This document shows positions 12,561 to 24,659 of a stretch of 64,000 nucleotides of DNA, one piece after another; within the stretch, counting starts at the first letter, position 1, and every line of letters begins with the position of its first letter. A model generated the notes under the pieces. That model ran no database searches. It saw nothing but the letters and a program-made list of their open reading frames with translations, and was not told the origin of the DNA. The DNA comes from Zeugodacus cucurbitae. Its lineage: Eukaryota > Arthropoda > Insecta > Diptera > Tephritidae. Position numbers and translations under genes: made by a program. The stretch is from NCBI RefSeq assembly GCF_028554725.1, contig NC_071669.1:33036001-33100000 (forward strand), given 5' to 3'.

Positions 12561-12822
12561 TAATAGGTTGTCATTGTTGCTTTGTTGAAATATTTTTGTC
12601 AGTGTTTAACTGTATAAGGTTGTGTCGATAGCCCTAAACAATTTGTAACAAATAAGGAAAGGCTAAGTGCAACCGAACATTATTTTTTTTAAGAAAACAC
12701 ACAATTTGACCCATATATTCGGCATAAAGTCCAATATAAAATCATCATATAAAGTATATGAGGGCTGATGTAATTCCTGAACCAATTTCTCTCATTTTCA
12801 CCACTAATGTTAACGGGGCAAC

Positions 12823-13557
12823 TTGGCAACTGTTAGTAGGCAAACCAACGTCACATTCGGCCTTGAAATTATTCCTAAATTGCAAATCGAAGAAACACCA
12901 GTCTGCAAAATAGTCAAAAGTAGCGCTATAGCAAAGATTTTCCAGATATTCATGAAGTCGCTGGAGGCACTGCGAAGGACTTCAAAAGATTTACGCGACA
13001 ACCAAAACTTTTTTGGTGGAGCCATGATTCTGTTGGCAGGTGATTTACGCCAGACTCTTCCAATTATTCCTGGATAATCGCATGATTAAAATCATCTACT
13101 TTATGGCTACACATAAAGATTCGCCAATAAACAACTAACATACCACTAATTTTGCAACAATATCAAATTGCGATTGTAGAAGCAGTTGGAAATGGTAGGG
13201 TCCCAGTTGACACCTCAATGGATTAATAACATTGCCAACATATTTCTGTCACTTCATTGACTCAAAGAAGAAGCTTATTCATCGCGTTTTTCCTGACATG
13301 AAACCACAATATGATAACCATAAATGACTGCTTGAATGACCTATATTGGTGGTAAAAAAAAACAAGAATCTCTTCGATCTTAATGCGACAATTTAGAATT
13401 TCAGGAGAGTTGACACAGCTACAAACCAGGATGACGTATTCAATTATCTCACAGACTATTTAAAATTGCTGGATTATCCCCACTCACTTGCAATTAAAAG
13501 TAGTGTGAGTTGTTATCATGCTGCTTAACATAAATCAACCTCGACTTTGAAGAAGGT
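12823..13557 (+). pseudogene. Helitron helicase fragment, unit 3
   Basis: Same fragment and the same stops as in unit 1. Confidence 0.8.
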
Positions 13558-14198
13558 ATAACGTTTTCGTCTTTATGCGTAAGAATTTTTTCTCTGCATT
13601 GAAAAATTTACAAATTTAATGTATACCTTAGCCACAAAAACGAAAAATTAAACCCGTTTTCCGTTGTCACGACATAGCATGAAACCGGCTTGACCGATTT
13701 GGCTGATTCTTTTTTGTGTGTATTCCAGGGGGTTTGAGGATGTTTCTTACGGAGAGAAAAAAATGCCTAAAATTCACACCTTTCTAATCTCCCATACAAA
13801 CAATTTGTAATAAGTATACATTTTTATATGGAGGATATTATAGATTCCAGTTCAAATTGAATAGGTACGTATACATAAGATAGGTCAGCTATACAAAACA
13901 AAGTAGTGCACCAAATTTACGCTAAGGCTGTACGAAAAAGTCTAAAATCCACACTTTTTTAAATTCTCATACATACAATTTCTAATCTATAGATATAAAA
14001 ATGAATTGCTGTTCGTTAGTCTCGCAAAAAGTCGAGAACGGCCTAACCGATCTGGCTAATTGAAGTCTTGAAACATTCGGGGAAGGGCAGGAAAGGTTTA
14101 GAAATTAAGTAAATATGGAAAAATTGCGAGGAAGATAATAAAAAGAGCATTTTATTCGAATTGACAACAAAAATATGAAAAAAGAAAACAAAAAATAA

Positions 14199-15628
14199 CA
14201 AGTAAGGAAGGGCTAAGTTCGGGTGTAACCGAACATTTTATACTCTCGCAATTTATTGATGTAATTTTATAAAGACAACACAATTCGACCCATATATTCG
14301 GCATAAAGTTCAATAGAATAACGAAAATCATCATAAATAGTATATGGGGACTGAGGTAATTCCTAAACCGATTTCACTCGTTTTCACCACCAAGATACAA
14401 CGTATCGAAGACTATACGCTCACTTAATTTAATATTACTTATAATTAGGTATATGGGATCTGGGGGAAGTTATGACCCAATTTTTACCATTTCAGGTACA
14501 GAGAGAAACTGTTATAAGAAAAAAATTCAGAGGGAATGAATTACATTAAAATATCTGAGGGATTTACCTATATTTTCGGTGAAAAATTAACCTTAGGCAC
14601 TGAGTTCTTCATGTTTGATATCAGGGGCCTTGAAAAGTCATGGTTCGATTTTGACAATTTTTCCACAAGTGATGTCACAGCTCAAATACAGTATTTGTGT
14701 AAAGTTTTATTCCGCTAGCTTCATTGATTCCTTATGAATACATTACAAAGTGAACGAATCAGATGGAATTCAAAATTGAGTTATAAGGGAAGTAGACGTA
14801 GTTGTGAACCGATTTCGCCCATATTCCACCCGTGTCATCAGGGTGTCAAGAAAGTGTTATATACCGAATTTCATTGAAATCGGTCGAATAGTTCTTGAGA
14901 TATGGTTTTTGACCCATAAGTGGGCGACGCCACGCCCTTTTCCCATTTTGTAAAAAAATCTCAGTGCAGCTTCCTTCTGCCATGTCTCATGTAAAATTTG
15001 GTGTTTCTCACGTTTTTCGTTAGTGAGTTAACCCACTTTTAGTAAATTTCAACCTAACCTTTGTATGGAAGGTGGGCGTGGTTATCATCCGATTTCTTTC
15101 ATTTTTGGACTGTATAAGGAAATAGCTAAAAGAAACGACTGCAGAAAGTTTGGCTTATATAGCTTTATTGGTTTGCGAGTTATATACAAAAAACCTATTT
15201 GGGGGCGGGGTCACGCCCACTTTTCCAAAAAAATTACATCCAAATGTGCCCCTCCCTAATGGGATCCTATGTTCCAAATTTCATTTTCATAACTTTATTT
15301 ATGGCTTAGTTATGACACTGTATAGGTTTTCGGTTTCCTCCATTTTGTGGGCGTGGCAGTGGACCGATTTTGCCCATTTTCGAAAGCAACCTCCTCAGGG
15401 TGCCAAGGAACATGTGCTCCAAGTTTCATTAAGATATCTTAATTTTTACTCAAGTTATCGCTTGCACGGACAGACGGACAGACATCCGGATTTCAAATCT
15501 ACTCGTCATCCTGATCATTTATGTATATATAACCCCATATCTAACTCTTATATTTCTTGGTGACACAAACAACCGTTATGTGAACAAAACTAGGATACTC
15601 TGTGCAACAGGTTGCGAGAGTATAAAAA
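14199..15628 (-). repeat. HINE-like repeat nested in array unit 4
   Basis: Same element and offset; both ends present. Confidence 0.85.
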
Positions 15629-15890
15629 TAATAGGTTGTCATTGTTGCTTTGTTGAAATATTTTTGTCAGTGTTTAACTGTATAAGGTTGTGTCGATAGC
15701 CCTAAACAATTTGTAACAAATAAGGAAAGGCTAAGTGCAACCGAACATTATTTTTTTTAAGAAAACACACAATTTGACCCATATATTCGGCATAAAGTCC
15801 AATATAAAATCATCATATAAAGTATATGAGGGCTGATGTAATTCCTGAACCAATTTCTCTCATTTTCACCACTAATGTTAACGGGGCAAC

Positions 15891-16625
15891 TTGGCAACTG
15901 TTAGTAGGCAAACCAACGTCACATTCGGCCTTGAAATTATTCCTAAATTGCAAATCGAAGAAACACCAGTCTGCAAAATAGTCAAAAGTAGCGCTATAGC
16001 AAAGATTTTCCAGATATTCATGAAGTCGCTGGAGGCACTGCGAAGGACTTCAAAAGATTTACGCGACAACCAAAACTTTTTTGGTGGAGCCATGATTCTG
16101 TTGGCAGGTGATTTACGCCAGACTCTTCCAATTATTCCTGGATAATCGCATGATTAAAATCATCTACTTTATGGCTACACATAAAGATTCGCCAATAAAC
16201 AACTAACATACCACTAATTTTGCAACAATATCAAATTGCGATTGTAGAAGCAGTTGGAAATGGTAGGGTCCCAGTTGACACCTCAATGGATTAATAACAT
16301 TGCCAACATATTTCTGTCACTTCATTGACTCAAAGAAGAAGCTTATTCATCGCGTTTTTCCTGACATGAAACCACAATATGATAACCATAAATGACTGCT
16401 TGAATGACCTATATTGGTGGTAAAAAAAAACAAGAATCTCTTCGATCTTAATGCGACAATTTAGAATTTCAGGAGAGTTGACACAGCTACAAACCAGGAT
16501 GACGTATTCAATTATCTCACAGACTATTTAAAATTGCTGGATTATCCCCACTCACTTGCAATTAAAAGTAGTGTGAGTTGTTATCATGCTGCTTAACATA
16601 AATCAACCTCGACTTTGAAGAAGGT
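15891..16625 (+). pseudogene. Helitron helicase fragment, unit 4
   Basis: Same fragment and the same stops as in unit 1. Confidence 0.8.
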
Positions 16626-17266
16626 ATAACGTTTTCGTCTTTATGCGTAAGAATTTTTTCTCTGCATTGAAAAATTTACAAATTTAATGTATACCTTAGC
16701 CACAAAAACGAAAAATTAAACCCGTTTTCCGTTGTCACGACATAGCATGAAACCGGCTTGACCGATTTGGCTGATTCTTTTTTGTGTGTATTCCAGGGGG
16801 TTTGAGGATGTTTCTTACGGAGAGAAAAAAATGCCTAAAATTCACACCTTTCTAATCTCCCATACAAACAATTTGTAATAAGTATACATTTTTATATGGA
16901 GGATATTATAGATTCCAGTTCAAATTGAATAGGTACGTATACATAAGATAGGTCAGCTATACAAAACAAAGTAGTGCACCAAATTTACGCTAAGGCTGTA
17001 CGAAAAAGTCTAAAATCCACACTTTTTTAAATTCTCATACATACAATTTCTAATCTATAGATATAAAAATGAATTGCTGTTCGTTAGTCTCGCAAAAAGT
17101 CGAGAACGGCCTAACCGATCTGGCTAATTGAAGTCTTGAAACATTCGGGGAAGGGCAGGAAAGGTTTAGAAATTAAGTAAATATGGAAAAATTGCGAGGA
17201 AGATAATAAAAAGAGCATTTTATTCGAATTGACAACAAAAATATGAAAAAAGAAAACAAAAAATAA

Positions 17267-18695
17267 CAAGTAAGGAAGGGCTAAGTTCGGGTGTAACCGA
17301 ACATTTTATACTCTCGCAATTTATTGATGTAATTTTATAAAGACAACACAATTCGACCCATATATTCGGCATAAAGTTCAATAGAATAACGAAAATCATC
17401 ATAAATAGTATATGGGGACTGAGGTAATTCCTAAACCGATTTCACTCGTTTTCACCACCAAGATACAACGTATCGAAGACTATACGCTCACTTAATTTAA
17501 TATTACTTATAATTAGGTATATGGGATCTGGGGGAAGTTATGACCCAATTTTTACCATTTCAGGTACAGAGAGAAACTGTTATAAGAAAAAAATTCAGAG
17601 GGAATGAATTACATTAAAATATCTGAGGGATTTACCTATATTTTCGGTGAAAAATTAACCTTAGGCACTGAGTTCTTCATGTTTGATATCAGGGGCCTTG
17701 AAAAGTCATGGTTCGATTTTGACAATTTTTCCACAAGTGATGTCACAGCTCAAATACAGTATTTGTGTAAAGTTTTATTCCGCTAGCTTCATTGATTCCT
17801 TATGAATACATTATAAAGTGAACGAATCAGATGGAATTCAAAATTGAGTTATAAGGAAGTAGACGTAGTTGTGAACCGATTTCGCCCATATTCCACCCGT
17901 GTCATCAGGGTGTCAAGAAAGTGTTATATACCGAATTTCATTGAAATCGGTCGAATAGTTCTTGAGATATGGTTTTTGACCCATAAGTGGGCGACGCCAC
18001 GCCCTTTTCCCATTTTGTAAAAAAATCTCAGTGCAGCTTCCTTCTGCCATGTCTCATGTAAAATTTGGTGTTTCTCACGTTTTTCGTTAGTGAGTTAACC
18101 CACTTTTAGTAAATTTCAACCTAACCTTTGTATGGAAGGTGGGCGTGGTTATCATCCGATTTCTTTCATTTTTGGACTGTATAAGGAAATAGCTAAAAGA
18201 AACGACTGCAGAAAGTTTGGCTTATATAGCTTTATTGGTTTGCGAGTTATATACAAAAAACCTATTTGGGGGCGGGGTCACGCCCACTTTTCCAAAAAAA
18301 TTACATCCAAATGTGCCCCTCCCTAATGGGATCCTATGTTCCAAATTTCATTTTCATAACTTTATTTATGGCTTAGTTATGACACTGTATAGGTTTTCGG
18401 TTTCCTCCATTTTGTGGGCGTGGCAGTGGACCGATTTTGCCCATTTTCGAAAGCAACCTCCTCAGGGTGCCAAGGAACATGTGCTCCAAGTTTCATTAAG
18501 ATATCTTAATTTTTACTCAAGTTATCGCTTGCACGGACAGACGGACAGACATCCGGATTTCAAATCTACTCGTCATCCTGATCATTTATGTATATATAAC
18601 CCCATATCTAACTCTTATATTTCTTGGTGACACAAACAACCGTTATGTGAACAAAACTAGGATACTCTGTGCAACAGGTTGCGAGAGTATAAAAA
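17267..18695 (-). repeat. HINE-like repeat nested in array unit 5
   Basis: Same element and offset; contains the one-base deletion of this unit. Confidence 0.85.
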
Positions 18696-18957
18696 TAATA
18701 GGTTGTCATTGTTGCTTTGTTGAAATATTTTTGTCAGTGTTTAACTGTATAAGGTTGTGTCGATAGCCCTAAACAATTTGTAACAAATAAGGAAAGGCTA
18801 AGTGCAACCGAACATTATTTTTTTTAAGAAAACACACAATTTGACCCATATATTCGGCATAAAGTCCAATATAAAATCATCATATAAAGTATATGAGGGC
18901 TGATGTAATTCCTGAACCAATTTCTCTCATTTTCACCACTAATGTTAACGGGGCAAC

Positions 18958-19692
18958 TTGGCAACTGTTAGTAGGCAAACCAACGTCACATTCGGCCTTG
19001 AAATTATTCCTAAATTGCAAATCGAAGAAACACCAGTCTGCAAAATAGTCAAAAGTAGCGCTATAGCAAAGATTTTCCAGATATTCATGAAGTCGCTGGA
19101 GGCACTGCGAAGGACTTCAAAAGATTTACGCGACAACCAAAACTTTTTTGGTGGAGCCATGATTCTGTTGGCAGGTGATTTACGCCAGACTCTTCCAATT
19201 ATTCCTGGATAATCGCATGATTAAAATCATCTACTTTATGGCTACACATAAAGATTCGCCAATAAACAACTAACATACCACTAATTTTGCAACAATATCA
19301 AATTGCGATTGTAGAAGCAGTTGGAAATGGTAGGGTCCCAGTTGACACCTCAATGGATTAATAACATTGCCAACATATTTCTGTCACTTCATTGACTCAA
19401 AGAAGAAGCTTATTCATCGCGTTTTTCCTGACATGAAACCACAATATGATAACCATAAATGACTGCTTGAATGACCTATATTGGTGGTAAAAAAAAACAA
19501 GAATCTCTTCGATCTTAATGCGACAATTTAGAATTTCAGGAGAGTTGACACAGCTACAAACCAGGATGACGTATTCAATTATCTCACAGACTATTTAAAA
19601 TTGCTGGATTATCCCCACTCACTTGCAATTAAAAGTAGTGTGAGTTGTTATCATGCTGCTTAACATAAATCAACCTCGACTTTGAAGAAGGT
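18958..19692 (+). pseudogene. Helitron helicase fragment, unit 5
   Basis: Same fragment and the same stops as in unit 1. Confidence 0.8.
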
Positions 19693-20333
19693 ATAACGTT
19701 TTCGTCTTTATGCGTAAGAATTTTTTCTCTGCATTGAAAAATTTACAAATTTAATGTATACCTTAGCCACAAAAACGAAAAATTAAACCCGTTTTCCGTT
19801 GTCACGACATAGCATGAAACCGGCTTGACCGATTTGGCTGATTCTTTTTTGTGTGTATTCCAGGGGGTTTGAGGATGTTTCTTACGGAGAGAAAAAAATG
19901 CCTAAAATTCACACCTTTCTAATCTCCCATACAAACAATTTGTAATAAGTATACATTTTTATATGGAGGATATTATAGATTCCAGTTCAAATTGAATAGG
20001 TACGTATACATAAGATAGGTCAGCTATACAAAACAAAGTAGTGCACCAAATTTACGCTAAGGCTGTACGAAAAAGTCTAAAATCCACACTTTTTTAAATT
20101 CTCATACATACAATTTCTAATCTATAGATATAAAAATGAATTGCTGTTCGTTAGTCTCGCAAAAAGTCGAGAACGGCCTAACCGATCTGGCTAATTGAAG
20201 TCTTGAAACATTCGGGGAAGGGCAGGAAAGGTTTAGAAATTAAGTAAATATGGAAAAATTGCGAGGAAGATAATAAAAAGAGCATTTTATTCGAATTGAC
20301 AACAAAAATATGAAAAAAGAAAACAAAAAATAA

Positions 20334-21763
20334 CAAGTAAGGAAGGGCTAAGTTCGGGTGTAACCGAACATTTTATACTCTCGCAATTTATTGATGTAAT
20401 TTTATAAAGACAACACAATTCGACCCATATATTCGGCATAAAGTTCAATAGAATAACGAAAATCATCATAAATAGTATATGGGGACTGAGGTAATTCCTA
20501 AACCGATTTCACTCGTTTTCACCACCAAGATACAACGTATCGAAGACTATACGCTCACTTAATTTAATATTACTTATAATTAGGTATATGGGATCTGGGG
20601 GAAGTTATGACCCAATTTTTACCATTTCAGGTACAGAGAGAAACTGTTATAAGAAAAAAATTCAGAGGGAATGAATTACATTAAAATATCTGAGGGATTT
20701 ACCTATATTTTCGGTGAAAAATTAACCTTAGGCACTGAGTTCTTCATGTTTGATATCAGGGGCCTTGAAAAGTCATGGTTCGATTTTGACAATTTTTCCA
20801 CAAGTGATGTCACAGCTCAAATACAGTATTTGTGTAAAGTTTTATTCCGCTAGCTTCATTGATTCCTTATGAATACATTATAAAGTGAACGAATCAGATG
20901 GAATTCAAAATTGAGTTATAAGGGAAGTAGACGTAGTTGTGAACCGATTTCGCCCATATTCCACCCGTGTCATCAGGGTGTCAAGAAAGTGTTATATACC
21001 GAATTTCATTGAAATCGGTCGAATAGTTCTTGAGATATGGTTTTTGACCCATAAGTGGGCGACGCCACGCCCTTTTCCCATTTTGTAAAAAAATCTCAGT
21101 GCAGCTTCCTTCTGCCATGTCTCATGTAAAATTTGGTGTTTCTGACGTTTTTCGTTAGTGAGTTAACCCACTTTTAGTAAATTTCAACCTAACCTTTGTA
21201 TGGAAGGTGGGCGTGGTTATCATCCGATTTCTTTCATTTTTGGACTGTATAAGGAAATAGCTAAAAGAAACGACTGCAGAAAGTTTGGCTTATATAGCTT
21301 TATTGGTTTGCGAGTTATATACAAAAAACCTATTTGGGGGCGGGGTCACGCCCACTTTTCCAAAAAAATTACATCCAAATGTGCCCCTCCCTAATGGGAT
21401 CCTATGTTCCAAATTTCATTTTCATAACTTTATTTATGGCTTAGTTATGACACTGTATAGGTTTTCGGTTTCCTCCATTTTGTGGGCGTGGCAGTGGACC
21501 GATTTTGCCTATTTTCGAAAGCAACCTCCTCAGGGTGCCAAGGAACATGTGCTCCAAGTTTCATTAAGATATCTTAATTTTTACTCAAGTTATCGCTTGC
21601 ACGGACAGACGGACAGACATCCGGATTTCAAATCTACTCGTCATCCTGATCATTTATGTATATATAGCCCCATATCTAACTCTTATATTTCTTGGTGACA
21701 CAAACAACCGTTATGTGAACAAAACTAGGATACTCTGTGCAACAGGTTGCGAGAGTATAAAAA
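20334..21763 (-). repeat. HINE-like repeat nested in array unit 6
   Basis: Same element and offset; both ends present. Confidence 0.85.
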
Positions 21764-22025
21764 TAATAGGTTGTCATTGTTGCTTTGTTGAAATATTTTT
21801 GTCAGTGTTTAACTGTATAAGGTTGTGTCGATAGCCCTAAACAATTTGTAACAAATAAGGAAAGGCTAAGTGCAACCGAACATTATTTTTTTTAAGAAAA
21901 CACACAATTTGACCCATATATTCGGCATAAAGTCCAATATAAAATCATCATATAAAGTATATGAGGGCTGATGTAATTCCTGAACCAATTTCTCTCATTT
22001 TCACCACTAATGTTAACGGGGCAAC

Positions 22026-22760
22026 TTGGCAACTGTTAGTAGGCAAACCAACGTCACATTCGGCCTTGAAATTATCCCTAAATTGCAAATCGAAGAAACA
22101 CCAGTCTGCAAAATAGTCAAAAGTAGCGCTATAGCAAAGATTTTCCAGATATTCATGAAGTCGCTGGAGGCACTGCGAAGGACTTCAAAAGATTTACGCG
22201 ACAACCAAAACTTTTTTGGTGGAGCCATGATTCTGTTGGCAGGTGATTTACGCCAGACTCTTCCAATTATTCCTGGATAATCGCATGATTAAAATCATCT
22301 ACTTTATGGCTACACATAAAGATTCGCCAATAAACAACTAACATACCACTAATTTTGCAACAATATCAAATTGCGATTGTAGAAGCAGTTGGAAATGGTA
22401 GGGTCCCAGTTGACACCTCAATGGATTAATAACATTGCCAACATATTTCTGTCACTTCATTGACTCAAAGAAGAAGCTTATTCATCGCGTTTTTCCTGAC
22501 ATGAAACCACAATATGATAACCATAAATGACTGCTTGAATGTCCTATATTGGTGGTAAAAAAAAACAAGAATCTCTTCGATCTTAATGCGACAATTTAGA
22601 ATTTCAGGAGAGTTGACACAGCTACAAACCAGGATGACGTATTCAATTATCTCACAGACTATTTAAAATTGCTGGATTATCCCCACTCACTTGCAATTAA
22701 AAGTAGTGTGAGTTGTTATCATGCTGCTTAACATAAATCAACCTCGACTTTGAAGAAGGT
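22026..22760 (+). pseudogene. Helitron helicase fragment, unit 6
   Basis: Same fragment and the same stops as in unit 1, with one silent change near 22074. Confidence 0.8.
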
Positions 22761-23157
22761 ATAACGTTTTCGTCTTTATGCGTAAGAATTTTTTCTCTGC
22801 ATTGAAAAATTTACAAATTTAATGTATACCTTAGCCACAAAAACGAAAAATTAAACCCGTTTTCCGTTGTCACGACATAGCATGAAACCGGCTTGACCGA
22901 TTTGGCTGATTCTTTTTTGTGTGTATTCCAGGGGGTTTGAGGATGTTTCTTACGGAGAGAAAAAAATGCCTAAAATTCACACCTTTCTAATCTCCCATAC
23001 AAACAATTTGTAATAAGTATACATTTTTATATGGAGGATATTATAGATTCCAGTTCAAATTGAATAGGTACGTATACATAAGATAGGTCAGCTATACAAA
23101 ACAAAGTAGTGCACCAAATTTACGCTAAGGCTGTACGAAGTTCGCCGGGTCTGCTAG

Positions 23158-23279
23158 TACAATATATATGACGAATATGTGGGTCAAATTGTGTATTATA
23201 TAATATCAATTAAGTTAGATAAATAAATTGAGAAAGTATAAAATGTTCGGTTACACCCGAACTTAGCCCTTTCTTTCTT
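23158..23279 (+). repeat. HINE-like repeat, 3' part (resumes after Helitron)
   Basis: It starts TACAATATATATGACGAA and ends with the hairpin GTTCGGTTACACCCGAAC and a CTTTCTTTCTTG terminus. It continues the copy cut at 3804, giving an unbroken repeat once the Helitron is removed. Confidence 0.85.
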
Positions 23280-23286
23280 GTTATTT

Positions 23287-24475
23287 ATTTAATTGTATGA
23301 GGTATTTACATTTATAAATAGATATGTTATTTAACATTTTTATTAATTATTATAGATTATTTTTAAATATTAGCATTTCAGTAGAAAGTAAACTTTCATT
23401 TTTACAAGCGTTTTTGCGGCTATTATTTATACATTGACAAAATATACATATTTTACATATAAAGTTAGTATTAATTATTAAATTTTTATAATTTACAATT
23501 TCTCAAAAGATTTAATTATAGTTTTTTTGTGTTGTTATACTGTACAAATTAAATTTCACTACTATTACGATTGTTACAAATACATATTCGTACATTCATT
23601 TGTTTATATTATAGATACTAATTTAACAATATTTCACATTTAGTTTATTAAATTTAGTGCTATTGCGAACTTTGCAAATTTATATATTAACAATCATAAT
23701 ATTGAAAATTTTAAATTGTAAGTTCAGCACAGTCAAATTAGAAGCAGTATAAACAACTTCTGCGTTTTTTTTTTGAGCTCTGTTATTATGTTAACTATAT
23801 AGAAGACTCTGTGCACGTCGAAAATAAGTAGTGAAACTGCTACTCAAAAAGTCCGATGAAATTTGTTGTACATCATCCGATGCCTGAAAAATATGTATAG
23901 TTGGTTAGAAATAGTTAAAACATCCAGGGTTCTCATTTACTACTCCGGAGCAGCAAAATTTCTATAATTATTTGTATGCTATCGCTACCGCTCTCGAGAG
24001 CCACAGCATAGCCTTAGCATAACAATGTAAAAGTATGTGCTCTACTCTGCTCCGAGTTTTGTTAGATAAAAAACTATAGCTGGAGCGGGAGCAAAAAATT
24101 AAATTCTGCGCAATGCTCTGGCGTAGCGGTAAAAATGTAAAATATGAATACGAATTTATAAATGTAAATACCTCATACAAATAAAAAAACCATGGAGACT
24201 ATTGAACCAAATTTAAGTAACGAAACGGTGACCCAACAAATGACAAATACATTCCCCTTCTGTGACTAAGGGGTAACTCTGAAAATGATAAATCGAACAA
24301 TCTCCACTGATATATATGGCAGATTAAAGAAAAACTACTACAGAGGGCTCTGCTAACCACAGAGAGACATATGGCTAGAACAAGAGAGACCAATAAAATA
24401 ATACAGGATTTTTTTGCTGGTAACCTATGCACCATAAGATAAGTAACTCTACTCGTCTTGCAGGAAAACTAATAG
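23287..24475. repeat. Block sharing sequence with the 38-39 kb palindrome
   Basis: 23287-23700 matches 38900-39290 directly and 37990-38340 in reverse (for example 'aattgtatgaggtatttaca'). 24195-24475 matches 38400-38776 with an internal deletion (for example 'aagtaacgaaacggtgaccc' and 'gtaactctactcgtcttgca'). The block is AT-rich and non-coding, probably a mobile or satellite-like element with long inverted arms. The family is not recognised. Confidence 0.6.
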
Positions 24476-24659
24476 CTTAATTTTTTGGTCAATTAAAACA
24501 CGCCTGGAATTGTTTATTATAGACTTTATATAATAGCCTAGACAGAGGAACAAAATTAATGGGCATTAAGAAACGAAATGTACAAATTGAAATTTCATGG
24601 CGACAGATGGCAGACTTGTGCATTTTGACAGTTGATTGTGACATTTGTTTATTTATTCC

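Larger units (their letters stand above)
10866..13933 (+). repeat. Helitron array unit 3
   Basis: 3068 bp. Private changes are 'cccatgtatt' near 11222 and 'accttttcagg' near 11420. It shares 'ttctcacg' and 'ttgcccatttt' only with units 4 and 5. Confidence 0.95.
13934..17001 (+). repeat. Helitron array unit 4
   Basis: 3068 bp. A private 'cattacaaag' occurs near 14745. It carries both variants shared by units 3-5. Confidence 0.95.
17002..20068 (+). repeat. Helitron array unit 5
   Basis: 3067 bp, with a one-base deletion near 17855 (ataaggaag for ataagggaag). It carries both variants shared by units 3-5. Confidence 0.95.
20069..23136 (+). repeat. Helitron array unit 6 (terminal unit)
   Basis: Last unit, 3068 bp to the point where the others jump to the next spacer. 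Here the sequence instead runs on through GTTCGCCGGGTCTGCTAG, so only this unit keeps the Helitron 3' terminus. Private changes include 'tatatagcccc' near 21665, 'attatcccta' near 22074 and 'gaatgtccta' near 22540. Confidence 0.95.
3805..23157 (+). mobile_element. Composite Helitron with internal six-unit tandem array
   Basis: The left terminus is TCTATACTAATT preceded by A (3804). The right terminus is GTTCGCCGGGTCTGCTAG followed by T (23158). This is the canonical Helitron form A|TC...CTAG|T. Joining 3804 to 23158 gives 'ggactttatacaatatat', which is exactly the uninterrupted sequence of the HINE-like copy at 47466-48681 (reverse strand, near 47570-47600). The whole 19,353 bp is therefore best read as one insertion unit, or an insertion that later expanded. 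It carries no intact Rep/helicase ORF; only helicase fragments occur, so it cannot be autonomous as it stands. Each internal unit also begins with a second Helitron-type left end, so the element is chimeric. Confidence 0.8.

Noticed and set aside
4734..23136. CRISPR or bacterial-type repeat array
   Set aside because: The repeat unit is 3 kb with helicase and transposon content; no short direct repeats with unique spacers exist.
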